NCBI GenBank assembly: GCA_035048485.1
Contig: CM068585.1
Coordinates: 21,543,001 to 21,607,000, forward strand
Length of the DNA stretch: 64,000 bases
Reading direction: 5' to 3'
From: Pteria penguin
Lineage: Eukaryota > Mollusca > Bivalvia > Pterioida > Pteriidae
How positions within the stretch are numbered: the first letter of the stretch is position 1; each line of letters starts with the position of its first letter. The position numbers were made by a program, and so were the translations under genes. A model generated the notes under the pieces. That model was given only the letters and a program-made list of their open reading frames with translations. It did no database searches and was not told where the DNA came from. Shown here in pieces: positions 1-9,744 of the stretch.

Positions 1-690
1 CTATACGATTTCCAATCAGGGTTCCGAGGAAAATATTCCACTGATACTTGCCTTATACATTTGTTAGATCATATTAGAGATCAAACATCCAAAGGAATAT
101 TTACAGGGATGATAATGCTTGATTTACAAAAAGCTTTTGATACAGTGGATCATGATATTTTGTGGGGAAAATTAAATAACATGGGCATTGATTCAAAATG
201 GTTCAGATCGTAATTACCTGGAAGGTCACAAATAGTGGGGCTAGATGATATTTTTTCACACTCCGACCCTGTTACCTGCGGAGTGCTCCAGCGCACTATT
301 TTAGGCCCTTTGTTATTTCTTTGCTATGTCAACGACATGGACATAAGCATAGATGATGACTGCAAACTTATCCTATATGCTGATGATAGTGCCATACTTT
401 TTTCCCATAAAGACCCCGAGACCATTTCCATGAAACTTGGTAGATCACTAGAGCGTTACTCTGATTGACTTGTCGACAATAAGCTTTCACTCCACTTAGG
501 AATGCAGTGTATACTTTTTGGACCGGAGAGAATCGAAAGCTTAAAGCTATCAACAATTTTTCAGTCGAGTGTCATGGTTTCACAATCCATTCAGCTGATA
601 AGGTCAAATATCTAGGTGTCACTATCGATAAGTTTATTAGATGTGACCTCATTGTCGACAACATTATAACCAAGCTAAATACGAAAGTAA
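1..690 (+). pseudogene. Decayed non-LTR retrotransposon (LINE) reverse transcriptase fragment
   Basis: Reading frame 1 from the window edge encodes the middle of a LINE-type reverse transcriptase. Visible are a first-strand palm motif (DLQKAFDTVDHDIL), the GVLQ...ILGPLLFLCYVND block and the catalytic YADD box near 379-390. The frame is broken by TAA at 211-213 and TGA at 466-468, then shifts near 525-540 into another frame that carries the thumb-like VKYLGVTIDK motif (about 610-640). The element is cut by the window start on one side and ends at about 690, where an R1 repeat begins. The motifs fit Jockey/CR1-like LINEs, but I cannot assign a clade. No endonuclease domain is in view. It is dead: two stops plus a frameshift. 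Confidence 0.85.
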
Positions 691-1170
691 CTAGTGTCAC
701 ATGACTATGGCACTAACAAAAATGTACCACAGTGGACATTCACGGACCCCTGAAATTCAGAGGTGAGACTAGGTGCCCAGGAGGAGTGAGCGTCCCCTGT
801 TTGGCTAGCCACACCCGCCGCGAATGTCCTTACACACAGACGAAACTACAATAAGTCAACACTGTATATATAAATGAATGTGAACAAACACTGTATAGAA
901 AGTGTCAAAGCCACATAACATCAGGAAAAAAAGGTATAATAACACTTAAGTCAAACCCTCCGCGGGGAACTTTTTCACGAGCTCCACACTGCAAAGGGAA
1001 TAAGTGTGACATTCATGCAAAATACGAAAGTAACTGGTGTCACATGACTATGGCACTAACAACAATGTACCACAGTGGACATTCACGGACCTCTGAAATT
1101 CAGAGGTGAGACCAGGTGCCCGGAAGGAGTGAGCGTCCCCTGTTTGGCTAGCCACACCCGCCGCGAATGT
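672..1170 (-). repeat. R1 interspersed repeat, about 1.5 tandem units (inverted)
   Basis: The segment starting ACTAGTGTCACATGACTATG at about 690 recurs at about 1035, giving a period near 343 bp. The unit contains GAGGTGAGACCAGGTGCCC, TTTGGCTAGCCACACC and CCTCCGCGGGGAAC. The same unit appears in the opposite orientation at 1994, 4355 and 8730. It has no coding potential and I cannot assign a class. It directly abuts the LINE relic. Confidence 0.8.
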
Positions 1171-1214
1171 CAAAGGTCAACAGTAAATTAAAATTCTTAT
1201 ATAGAAATAGAGAT

Positions 1215-1990
1215 TGCTTAATACAAGGTCCAGGTTAACATTATCATCTGCGCTTATACAATGCTATTTCGAGGGAGCATTTAGTCGATGTCGTGTCAGT
1301 CCGTCTATCCGGCCGTCCGTCTGTCCGTTCGTCCGTCCGAGCTCATATCTCTTATACCTTTCTTCAGAGTTTGATCATATTTCAACAAAATATTATTTAA
1401 GTTAAGGGCTTTGGGACAAAGGTCATTCAAGGTCATTTATGAAAGGTCAAGGTCACTTATTAACTATGGCGTAATATACCTTGAAATACATATATCTTCT
1501 ACATCTTTAATCAGAATTTGATCATACTTCACCAAAATATTATTTAGGTAAAAGGTGTTTTGGACAAAGGTCATTCAATGTCATTTCTGAAAGGTCAAGG
1601 CCACTTATTAATTATAACTTTAAGTAACATGATATAGTTACATGATATACTTATATCTCCTGTACCTTTCATCAAAATTTGATAATACTTCACTAAAATG
1701 TTCTTTAGTTTAAGAATATTTGGACAAAGGTCACACAAGTTCATTTCTAAAAGATCAAGGTCACTTATTAACTATGACTTAAAATACCATGAAATACGTA
1801 TCTCTCCTACACATTCATCAGAATTTGATGATACTTCACCAAAATATTATTCAGGTTAAATGCTTTTGACGAAAGGCCATTCAACGTCATTTCTGAAAGC
1901 TCAAGGTCACTTATTAACTAAGACTTAAAGTAGCATGAAGACCTGATATTTCCTATACCTTTCTTCAGAATTTGATCATACTTCACTAAA
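1215..1990 (+). repeat. R2 AGGTCA-rich repeat, four internal units
   Basis: It begins with GCATTTAGTCGATGTCGTGTC and a run of CCGTC/TCCGTC. About four units of roughly 150-180 bp follow, each shaped like CACCAAAATATTATTTAGG ... AAAGGTCATTCAAGGTCA ... GGTCAAGGTCACTTATTAAC. A second copy lies at 7970-8730, with a further piece at 9276-9490. It is non-coding. Similar AAGGTCAAGGTCA tracts are familiar in bivalve genomes; the class is unknown to me. Confidence 0.8.
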
Positions 1991-1993
1991 ATG

Positions 1994-2640
1994 TTCTACA
2001 CAGTGTTTGTTCACATTCATGCATGTATACAGTGCTGAATTATATTATTTCGTCTGTATGTCAGGGCATTCATGGCGACCGTGGCTAGCCAAACAGGAGA
2101 CGCTCACTCCTTCCAGGCACCTGGTCTCACCTCTGAATTTCAAGGATCCGTGAATGTCCACTTTGGTACATTGCTGTTAGTGCCATAGTCATGTGACATC
2201 AGTTATTTTCGTATTTTATTTGAACGTCACTCTTATTCCCTTTGCATTAGTGGCTCTTTAAAAGTTTCCCGCGGAGGGTTTGACTGAAGTGTTATTATAC
2301 CCTTTTTCCTGATGTTATGTGGCTGTGACACTTTCTACACAGTGTTTCTTCACATTCATGTATATATACAGTGCTGAATTATATTGCTTCGTCTGTATGT
2401 CAGGGCATTCACAGCGGCCGTGGCTAAGTAAACAGGAGACGCTCACTCCTTCCAGGCACCTGGTCTCACCTCTGAATTTCAAGGATCCGTGAATGTCTAC
2501 TGTGGCACATTGTTGTTAGTTTCATAGTCATGTGACAACAGTTATTTTCGTATTTTACATAAACGTCACACTTATTCCCTTTGCAGTCGTGAGCTCGTAA
2601 AAAAGTTCGCTGCGGATGGTTTGACTTAAGTGTGTCCCCG
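1994..2640 (+). repeat. R1 interspersed repeat, two tandem units
   Basis: TTCTACACAGTGTTTGTTCAC at 1994 recurs at 2333, giving a 339-bp period. Each unit carries CAAACAGGAGACGCTCACTC, GGCACCTGGTCTCACCTCTG and CATAGTCATGTGACA. The open reading frame that crosses it on the minus strand is an artefact of the repeat. Confidence 0.8.
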
Positions 2641-2815
2641 TCGACAACAAAGTCCGAAAAAGCTATTTTTAGCACGAAGGTGACAGTGGAAGTCTCAAGG
2701 TCATTGACCTTGTCCGGTGTCAATTGAAAGGGCTTTATTAGTGGAGTACGGATGCCAAATATCAAGTCAATCTTTTACAGTTCAAAAGTTATGGCGAAGG
2801 TTTACAGCATCCACC
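2632..2815 (-). repeat. R2 5'-end segment, inverted
   Basis: Read on the minus strand this matches 7975-8130 on the plus strand. Shared landmarks include AAAGCCCTTTCAA-TGACACC, GACCTT and a TTTTTCGGACTTTG-like block. The first composite R2-R1 block therefore ends in an inverted R2 piece, while the second (7970-9490) is in direct order. Confidence 0.65.
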
Positions 2816-3114
2816 AGACAGGACAAAAACAATATGCCCCAGATCTTTCGATCCGGCGCATATAAACTTCGGATTGAATTTATTCCAATTTCTCTTTCTG
2901 AATGATTAAATAAAAGACGAATTATTTACTTTTAGTGTTTTAGTGGCTACTATGGATACTAATCAGCAACAAAACATGTTACAGTGTGGTTATTTTTTTA
3001 TTTTACACTTTTATGCACAAGTTAATTGGGTGGTATGCACATTAAAGGTCCGTGGCTGCTCATCATGTTAAAATGTTCACACTTTAATACTTTCCAAAGA
3101 AAGCTTCACAGTGC

Positions 3115-3290
3115 TCGTTCTTGCCGACGAATTGTCTTGCAATTTGAATGTCAGACACGTTATCAGTCAGAGTCTCATCCGAAAGACAGAGCACCGGAAT
3201 GCCCCAACGGATGTCGAACCTGGACCTCTTGGTCACAAGCTGAACAACTCAGCTCATCCACTGGGCTACACCTGCTTATATCTTTCAGAT
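3115..3290 (-). mobile_element. tRNA-headed SINE fragment
   Basis: On the minus strand it starts GTAGCCCAGTGGATGAGC (A box-like), then GGTCCAGGTTCGACATCC (B box-like), then GTCTTTCGGATGAGAC. That last string also follows the tRNA-like head of the SINE at 58014. The copy diverges after it. No clear target-site duplication was seen. Confidence 0.65.
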
Positions 3291-3574
3291 AAGAGCAAAC
3301 TATAATAATGTGACTCTATTGCATAATCTCGGACTTGTATAATATCATTCAAAACATAATATATACTTACAATGGATAAGCATCACACTAATGCATAAGC
3401 TGAAAAAGCATGTTGCGTAACCAGGATACATCAACTGCCAGTAAAACAGAAAACCTTATCCGTAATTTTGTAGTTACGGATTAAAAATCAGACATTAAAA
3501 ATGTAAAAGAAAATAGATTTACTTCGCTTAAAATGTCTTATTTAAGTTTATTTAAACTTTAAATATTACTCTAA

Positions 3575-3650
3575 AAGGGGGGGGGGGGGACAAACATGGC
3601 ACGTGCCCCCGCTGCCCCCCCCCCCTCTTCTCCTACGCCCCTGTGAGATA
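3575..3650. repeat. Poly-G/poly-C tract with a DNA-transposon-like end
   Basis: There is a run of 12 G at about 3578 and of 13 C at about 3616. The block ends CTACGCCCCTG, whose complement CAGGGGCGTAG resembles a terminal inverted repeat of a small DNA transposon. I see no matching left end, so this is a fragment at best. Confidence 0.4.
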
Positions 3651-3777
3651 GAGAATTCACTCTAGTTTCATGAAATATAAGTCTTGTGACCAAATGTTGA
3701 CGATTTATTTCAGAAATTAGCGTCAAATCGATCGCGTGAAGACATCTTCCTCATCACAGACCTAAATTTAACACACA

Positions 3778-3966
3778 GAAATTGATATATCAGCAACGCA
3801 CCCACCTACAGCAGAGAGGAATGTTTTACGTGACCCTACCATGACACGGGATCTCTTATTTACTAACTCATCCAAAAGACAGGACACTCGTGTGCCCAAG
3901 GGAGAGTCGAATCCCGGATCTCTCGGTTACGAGTCGAACACGCAATCCACTGATTCTATCTGGCTT
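3778..3966 (-). mobile_element. tRNA-headed SINE, same family as 18112 and 58014
   Basis: On the minus strand: an A box-like segment with AATCAGTGGATTGCG, a B box-like GGGATTCGACTC, then GTCTTTTGGATGAG and GATCCCGTGTCATGGTAGGG. It ends in TGTAGGTGGGTGCGTTGC, aligned with GGGTGGGTCCGTTG in the 58-kb copy. It is more diverged than the 18- and 58-kb copies. Confidence 0.7.
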
Positions 3967-4009
3967 ACTGTGAAGCATAATGTGAGAGACTGTATATAAG
4001 AAAAGACAG

Positions 4010-4350
4010 AAGACATCTGACCAAGCTGTATGACACAAACTAAGGACATGCACATAAAACATAATATGTAGTAAAATAAACACCGAAAACATTACAAAAA
4101 TAGTTGATTATACTGCAATTACGATACCTACTTAAGACGCAAAAGCAGCAAAATCAAAGGACCCACATTTAAAAATTTATAAGTAATACTCCACATAGAG
4201 AATAAGGATCAACAGGTATTTCAAGACAGGGTGCCATAACAACGTTCAAGTAAAAGTCTGTATAAAGATGTAGAGGGGTCAAATACAAAACGTGTGGTCT
4301 TTGCCATGATCTCGGGGTCATACAGTCGATGTCCAAGGCGTTTAATCATT
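4010..4350 (+). repeat. R3 interspersed repeat (internally deleted copy)
   Basis: Shares with 29190-29665 the strings ACATTACAAAAATA, TGCAATTACGATACC, CATTTAAAAATTTATAA and GGTCAACAGGTAT in the same order. The block between GATACCTACTTAAGACG and CAAAATCAAAGG is shorter than in the fuller copy. It is non-coding and the class is unknown. Confidence 0.65.
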
Positions 4351-4354
4351 TAAG

Positions 4355-4740
4355 AACATGCCATAGTCATGTGACACCAGTTATTTTCGTATTTTATTTG
4401 AACGTCACACTTATTCCCTTTTCAGTGTAGAGCTCGTAAAATGTTCCCCGCGGAGGGTTTGACTTAAGCGTTATTATACCCTTTTTCCTGATGTCATGCG
4501 GCTGTGACACTTTCTACACAGTGTTTCTTCACATTCATGCATATATACAGTGCTGAATTATATTGTTTCGTCTGTATGTCAAGGTATTCACGGGGGGTGT
4601 GGCCAGCCAAACAGGAGACGCTCATTCCTTCCGGGCACCTGGTCTCACCTCTGAATTTCAGGAGTCCGTGAATGTCCACTGTGGTAATTGTTGTTAGTGC
4701 CATAGTCATGTGACACCAGTTCTTCTCGTATTTTATCTGT
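4355..4740 (+). repeat. R1 interspersed repeat, one full unit plus an end
   Basis: GCCATAGTCATGTGACACCAG occurs at both about 4361 and about 4700, so one whole unit of roughly 340 bp is present. It carries GGGCACCTGGTCTCACCTCTG. Downstream, 4740-5250 holds no feature I can identify. Confidence 0.75.
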
Positions 4741-5257
4741 ATATATATAAATATCAGAATCTTTGACCCTTATCATGTATGTATGTTATAACTCAATAGC
4801 TGTTCTAAAAAATAAAATGATCTCGAAGATAATTGCTTATTTTCTGGTACATGAACTTCATGGCGATGACAGTAAGAATTTTTAAGTCGCTAAATGATTA
4901 TTTTAGCAAAAACTACTTTGATTAGAGACGTAAGACAAAGGAAAGGAAGTCTCTGGTGAAATTCAAAAAGTCGTGGATAACAGTTATGTTGTTACTTTGT
5001 TTCCCTCTTCACTCTTCCTAGTAATTCTTTAAATAACCGTGAAAATTTGATCATAAAAATTAAGGGTCACTAGACTTTCAGACTGGATGGACATCCGTCC
5101 TAAAGAAATGTGGACATAAAGGTCTTTGAAATAGAACGTCCCTTTACTAATTACCATTCGGAAGTTTATCCTTCTTTCCTCTCTGTCAGATTAGCATCTT
5201 TGAGAAGTAAATCTGTGCCAGATTTCGTACTTTAGAACAATGTGTGCATATGAATAC

Positions 5258-5267
5258 TATATATAAC
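5258..5267 (+). promoter_or_regulatory. TATA box of C1q gene copy 1
   Basis: TATATATAAC lies 58 bp before the in-frame ATG at 5316. The intact copy 2 has a similar TATA box 87 bp before its ATG. This puts transcription start near 5290 and leaves little room for an upstream coding exon, which matters for the start-codon problem in copy 1. Confidence 0.5.
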
Positions 5268-5315
5268 GTAATTTCCTTATCTATTACCACATAGACTTTC
5301 TAGACATCGTAATAC

Positions 5316-6290
5316 ATGTATCTATAGACCACGACTCTTTTTTCCGTTTTTTCCTTTGTGTTGCTGGTTTGCAGTGATGGTCTGTTACTCTCCGATTTGG
5401 AACAGAGTCTGGTGTCACAGTTACAGTCTCAGATAAATACCATGAATGCTACTATACAGACAATGTTTGCTCAAATACACGCTTTGGAAAACAGTAAGTA
5501 CATATAGTCAGGAAAATGAACACCTTTCACAGCCTATTGTAGTAAATATGACCTATTGCTAACGATTCTTAATTCAACTCACTGTATCGTGTTTATCCTG
5601 GAATATAAGATACATTTTGATGTCAGAACTATATTGTAAAACTCGAGACCACTCGAGGGTGTTGGTTACCTCATGCTTCCATGTCGCGATATAACTTAAA
5701 AAGTTGTTCAAAGCGACGTAAAACACCTATCAAAATGTACTTTAGAGAAACTAATGCTGGATATACGCTGAAAGCAGATTATGTTTAGTATATATTCTGT
5801 GTGTATGTTTACTTTACATTTATTTTATTTTCTAATGATATTATTTTATTATGTTCACCCTGTAGAGTCATCTACTCCGACAGTGGCATTTTTAGCGGAA
5901 CTGGGGCATGATTTATTTAACCCAGCGGTTGGAACAGCAGTTATTTTTGACGTCGTTCATCTGAATGACGGGACCGCTTATAACAGTAAACAAGGGGTCT
6001 TTACGGCGCCATTTTCAGGAGTGTATCATTTCACGCTTGAGTTATCGGGTCCACAATCAACATCGAGTCATCGGCTTCACGTACACCTCATGCATTCTAG
6101 CGATCGCCTTGGTTACATCTATCTCGATAATAACCAAAATAGCTGGCTAAAACATTCCACTACCACTACAGTCCATTTGACTACAGGAAACGATATCTGG
6201 GTAGAAGTCACACTTCTAGATGGACCGGGTAGGATTGGGGGCTGCTGCTATCATTCAATTTTTTCCGGATTTTTAATTAAAGCTGACTAA
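5316..6290 (+). CDS. C1q-domain protein gene, copy 1 (two exons; nonsense codon in signal peptide)
   Basis: Predicted secreted C1q-domain protein, a family of soluble recognition proteins much expanded in bivalves. Exon 1 is 5316-5493 (donor GTAAGT at 5494) and exon 2 is 5866-6290 (acceptor TAG at 5863-5865). The split codon is A|AG. Exon 2 encodes about 140 residues of C1q fold: VAFLAEL, the HLNDG..Y......FTAP.SGVYHF core, DIWV and the C-terminal CCYHSIFSGFLIKAD. By hand about 96 of 140 residues match copy 2. Exon 1 aligns with copy 2 (GLLLSDLEQ against GLLLSNVEQ) and keeps the coiled-coil segment. However, the only in-frame upstream ATG (5316) is followed three codons later by TAG (5325-5327), and the codon aligned with copy 2's ATG is ACC. 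An internal ATG at 5442 would omit the signal peptide. The rest of the frame is open, so this is a very young pseudogene, a null allele or a sequencing error. Confidence 0.82.
5645..5735 (+). mobile_element. SINE 3' fragment inside the C1q copy 1 intron
   Basis: GTTGGTTACCTCATGCTTCC, ATGTCGCGATATAACT and AAAGCGACGTAAAACACC match the 3' part of the SINE at 25437-25600 in order. The tRNA-like head is missing. It lies wholly inside the 372-bp intron and is absent from the copy 2 intron, so it was inserted after the duplication or lost from copy 2. Confidence 0.75.
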
Positions 6291-6359
6291 ATACGGAGCC
6301 GGTTATTTATTCAGAACTTGATCAATATCGTTTGTAACACACACCATTGTACAATAATC

Positions 6360-6365
6360 AATAAA
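6360..6365 (+). terminator. Poly(A) signal of C1q copy 1
   Basis: The canonical AATAAA lies 70 bp after the TAA stop of the C1q exon, in an otherwise featureless 3' flank. Confidence 0.65.
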
Positions 6366-6404
6366 ATGTATGGATAGACCATTTACATACATCTTCAAGA
6401 AGGC

Positions 6405-6665
6405 AAAAGTTTTGTTTTTTGTTTGTTTCTGGATTATTGTTTTTGTTTGTTTGCAGATAATTATTTATTGCTTGTTTGTAGATAATCGTTCATTGTTTGT
6501 ATAATTGTGGTTAACATTCATTGTTTGTGAAGAATTAATTAATGTTCGTTTGTAAATTATTGTTTACTTTTTATTTGTGGATTACCGTTTATCGTTTTTG
6601 TGTGGATTATCGTTTATCGCTTTTAGTGGATTATCCTTCGTCGTTTGTTTGTGACATTGTGTTTA
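6405..6665 (+). repeat. Degenerate T/G-rich tandem repeat
   Basis: Variants of TTGTTTGTAGATAAT-CGTTCA recur about eight times with a loose spacing of 25-45 bp, for example GTGGATTATCGTTTATCG. There is no coding potential. The flank to 6940 holds nothing recognised. Confidence 0.5.
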
Positions 6666-6941
6666 TATCGTCAATATCATTTCATTAATATGAACAGAAC
6701 CGTGTATAATTTAGACCCTCTTTATGGACTTAACCAAAACCGAAATGTATCATTACGTGTTCTCGTCTAATATAACACGAGATCTCGGTTAATATCCTAA
6801 ACTTGATAAAGACAAGATAACGTCGAAGTGGTGGTGGACTTCTATCCCGGAAACCCCTTGGTCTTTACCCAAGCACCATATAAATGAAATGAAGAATTAT
6901 TCACAGAGAAATGAAGCATTTTTACTCAAAATGTGATACCT

Positions 6942-7175
6942 GGGGGGCCAAGTAGCGCGCTCGCTTATCACCAATGCGACCCAGGTTCGATTCCCGGTGT
7001 GGTACGTGAGATGGTGAGGCTGTCACCAACCTGGCTTCGTGGGTTTTCTCCAGGTACTCCGGTTTCCTCCCACACAAACGACACCCTTGCGCCAAGATCT
7101 GTGCCAACGAGCAAGATTTATATAAGTTGTTAACTTGTTTCTTAATCGTTGTAAAATAAATAAAATTTAAATCTA
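6942..7175 (+). mobile_element. V-type SINE (RUDI-like)
   Basis: The tRNA-derived head has CCAAGTAGCGCGCTCGC (A box region) and GGTTCGATTCCC (B box). The core GGGTTTTCTCCAGGTACTCC GGTTTCCTCCCAC is the conserved domain of the V-SINE superfamily. A 3' part follows, with CCAACGAGCAAGATTTATAT, ending in AAAATAAATAAAA. It is closely similar to 53028-53245. V-SINEs such as RUDI are described from molluscs; the assignment here is by recalled core sequence. Confidence 0.8.
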
Positions 7176-7545
7176 AATAATTAGAATTATTTACAACTGC
7201 ATCATTTGTGAGGGGAACATAAGATATAAACTCAGATAAGGAGTTAGATATTAGATAAAACACATTCATGAGAAAATCGACCTACAGTAAATTGGAAAAT
7301 AAAGAGAAGAACATACATATGTGTAACGTAAATCAAACGCTTGATAGCACAGTGATCTTATCACCAAATAAAGACGGTCAGTTTATATGTAAAATATAGT
7401 GTGGTTAACCAACGTCTGGACTTAAGATCCCCATTTATCATGATCACAGTGCTAGCAAATGGCCAGTTGGTATGAAACATATTGTTATGTACCCCTTGCC
7501 CGACTCGATGCTCTTGTGAGGTTTTCATTTGTTGGCGGAATCACA

Positions 7546-7627
7546 GGGCTTTCGGCACGTTGCCCCCTCCCTTAATTACACCAATACATTGGTATAATTG
7601 AGGGGGGGATCAACGAGTCGAAAGCCC
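7546..7627. repeat. Foldback element, about 39-bp arms
   Basis: GGGCTTTCGGCACGTTG at 7546 pairs with CAACGAGTCGAAAGCCC ending at 7627. The inner CCCCTCCCTTAATTACACCAA pairs with TTGGTATAATTGAGGGGGG across a four-base loop. Arms carry a few mismatches. It is a candidate miniature foldback transposon or structured RNA source. Confidence 0.65.
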
Positions 7628-7756
7628 CCAGGGCGGAATGCTATAAAACCGTCCTATTTCAGTGTAGAGCGAATACGATTTACGTTTAGCTAAAAAATTC
7701 TTATTATTGTACAGATAGAAAACTGTCAAGGATACATTACAGATACGACATGACCT

Positions 7757-7808
7757 CATGTTTTTTTTTTTTGTTTTTTTTTGGTTTTTTTTGGGGGGGG
7801 GGGGGGTT

Positions 7809-7844
<36 letters not shown>

Positions 7845-7966
7845 GGGGGACTTGTTTTTTTTTTTTTTTTGTTTTGTTTTGTTTTTGTATGCCCCCGGAT
7901 CGACATATAGAGGGCATATTGCTTTTGTCCTATCTGTTTGTTTGTTTGTTTGTTTGTTTGTTTGTT
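7757..7966. repeat. T/G homopolymer runs and (TTTG)n
   Basis: Long T runs separated by G runs span 7757-7895, including about 30 consecutive T. (TTTG) repeats follow at about 7933-7966. Apparent frames on both strands are low-complexity artefacts, and assembly accuracy here is doubtful. Confidence 0.85.
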
Positions 7967-7969
7967 GTC

Positions 7970-8730
7970 AACTTTGGCCGTGGCTATCAGTTTTGAACCA
8001 TGAGGGATAGAGGCTATATATTTGACATGTGTACTCAACTAATCAAGCCCTTTCAAATGACACCAAGGTCGATGCTCTTTTGATCTTGACCTTCACTCTT
8101 AAAATAACTTTTTGGACTTTGGTACTGCTGGGATCATTAATGTTTTACAAACACAGTTTTCGGGGGAGCATTTAGTCGATGTCGTGTCTGTTCTGTCTAT
8201 CCGGCCATCCGTCCGTCTGTTCGTCCGTCCGTACGAGCTCATACCTCCTATACCTTTCTTCAGACTTTGATCATACTTCAACAAAATATTATTTAGGTTA
8301 AGGGCTTTGGGACAAAGGTCATTCAAAGTCATTTCTGAAAGGTGAAGGTCACTTATTAACTATGACGTAATATACCATGAAGTACATATATCTCCTACAC
8401 CTTTAATCAGAATTTAATCATACTTCACCAAAATGTTCTTTAGTTTAAGAATATTTGGACAAAGGTAACTTTAGTTCATTTCTAAAAGGTCAAGGTCACT
8501 TATAGCCTATGACTAAAAATACCATGAAGTGCGTATCTCTCCTACACCTTTCATCAGAATTTGATGATACTTCACCAAAATATTATTTACGTTAAGGGCT
8601 TTTGGAGAAAGGTCATTTAAGGTCATTTCTGAAAGCTCAAGGTCACTTATTAACTATGACTTAAAGTAGCATGAAGACCTTATAATTCCTCTACATTTAT
8701 TCAGAATTTGTTCATACTTCTCTTAAATGT
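7970..8730 (+). repeat. R2 AGGTCA-rich repeat, second copy
   Basis: Contains the R2 5' segment (AAGCCCTTTCAAATGACACC), the GCATTTAGTCGATGTCGTGTC block at about 8168, and three AGGTCA-bearing units. Order and orientation match 1215-1990 plus the inverted piece at 2632-2815. Confidence 0.8.
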
Positions 8731-9275
8731 TCTACAAAGTGTTTGTCCACATTCATGTATAGTTTCGTCTGTGTGTCAGGGCATTCACGGTGGCCGTGGC
8801 TAGCCAAACACGAGACGCTCACTCCTTCCGGGCACCTGGTCTCACCTCTGAATTTCCGGGGTCCGTGAATGTCCACTTTGGTACATTGTTGTTAGTGCCA
8901 TAGTCATGTGACACCAGTTATTTTCGTATTTTACATGAACGTCACACTTATTCCCTTTGTAGTGTGGAGCTCATAAAATGTTCCCCGCGGGGGGTTTGAC
9001 TTAAGCGTTATTATACCCTTTTTCCTGATGTTATGTGGCTGCGACACCTTCTACACAGCGTTTGTTCATATTCATGTATATATACAGTTCTGAATTATAT
9101 TGTTTCGTCTGTATGTCAGGGCATTCACGGCGGGTGTGGCTAGCCAAACAGGAAACGCTCACTACTTCCGGGCACTTGGTCTCACCTCTGAATTTCAGGG
9201 GTCCGTGAATGTCCACTGTGGTACATTGTTGTTAGTGTCACAGTCATGTCAGTTATTTTTGTTTTTTACATTTAG
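8730..9275 (+). repeat. R1 interspersed repeat, about 1.5 units
   Basis: TTCTACAAAGTGTTTGTCC at 8730 and TTCTACACAGCGTTTGTTC at 9049 mark the unit starts, a period of about 319 bp because the first unit is shortened. It follows R2 in the same order as at 1215-2640. Confidence 0.8.
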
Positions 9276-9490
9276 GTTAAGGACTTTTGGACAAAGGTCA
9301 CTCAAGGTAATTTCTGAATGGTCAAGGTCACTTATTAACTATGACTTAAAATACCATGAAGTACTTATATCTTTCACACTTTTCATCAGAATTTGATAAT
9401 ACTTCAACAGAAATGATATTTAAGGTTAGAGCAAGGTCAATCAAGGTCATTTCTGAAGGTCATATTCAGGATAAAAAGTTTTATTTCGTT
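9276..9490 (+). repeat. R2 trailing units
   Basis: Two further R2 units, for example ACAAAGGTCACTCAAGGTAA and CAAGGTCAATCAAGGTCA. They show R1 inserted within, or amplified together with, R2. The next 250 bp to 9745 hold nothing recognised. Confidence 0.7.
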
Positions 9491-9744
9491 GCTAATCAAG
9501 GTCAGTCTCACTCATTTTAGTTTAAGTTACTATGATCACTTGTTGTTCAACAGTTGACTCAACTATATACTGAGCCATTCTTTTCCTTCATTACCGCTGT
9601 GCTTCTTGGGGCATCCATCAGTTTTACAGACTTTTTTTTGTATATGAATTGAATCATCAATTTCTCGTATTATCACTGCCATTCGCGGGGTGCGTACATC
9701 AATTTTACTGATACTCTTGGTTTTTTTTTTTCAATAGTGAATTT

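Noticed and set aside
2466..2765. 99-codon minus-strand frame
   Set aside because: It spans the junction of R1 and the inverted R2 segment, both high-copy non-coding repeats.
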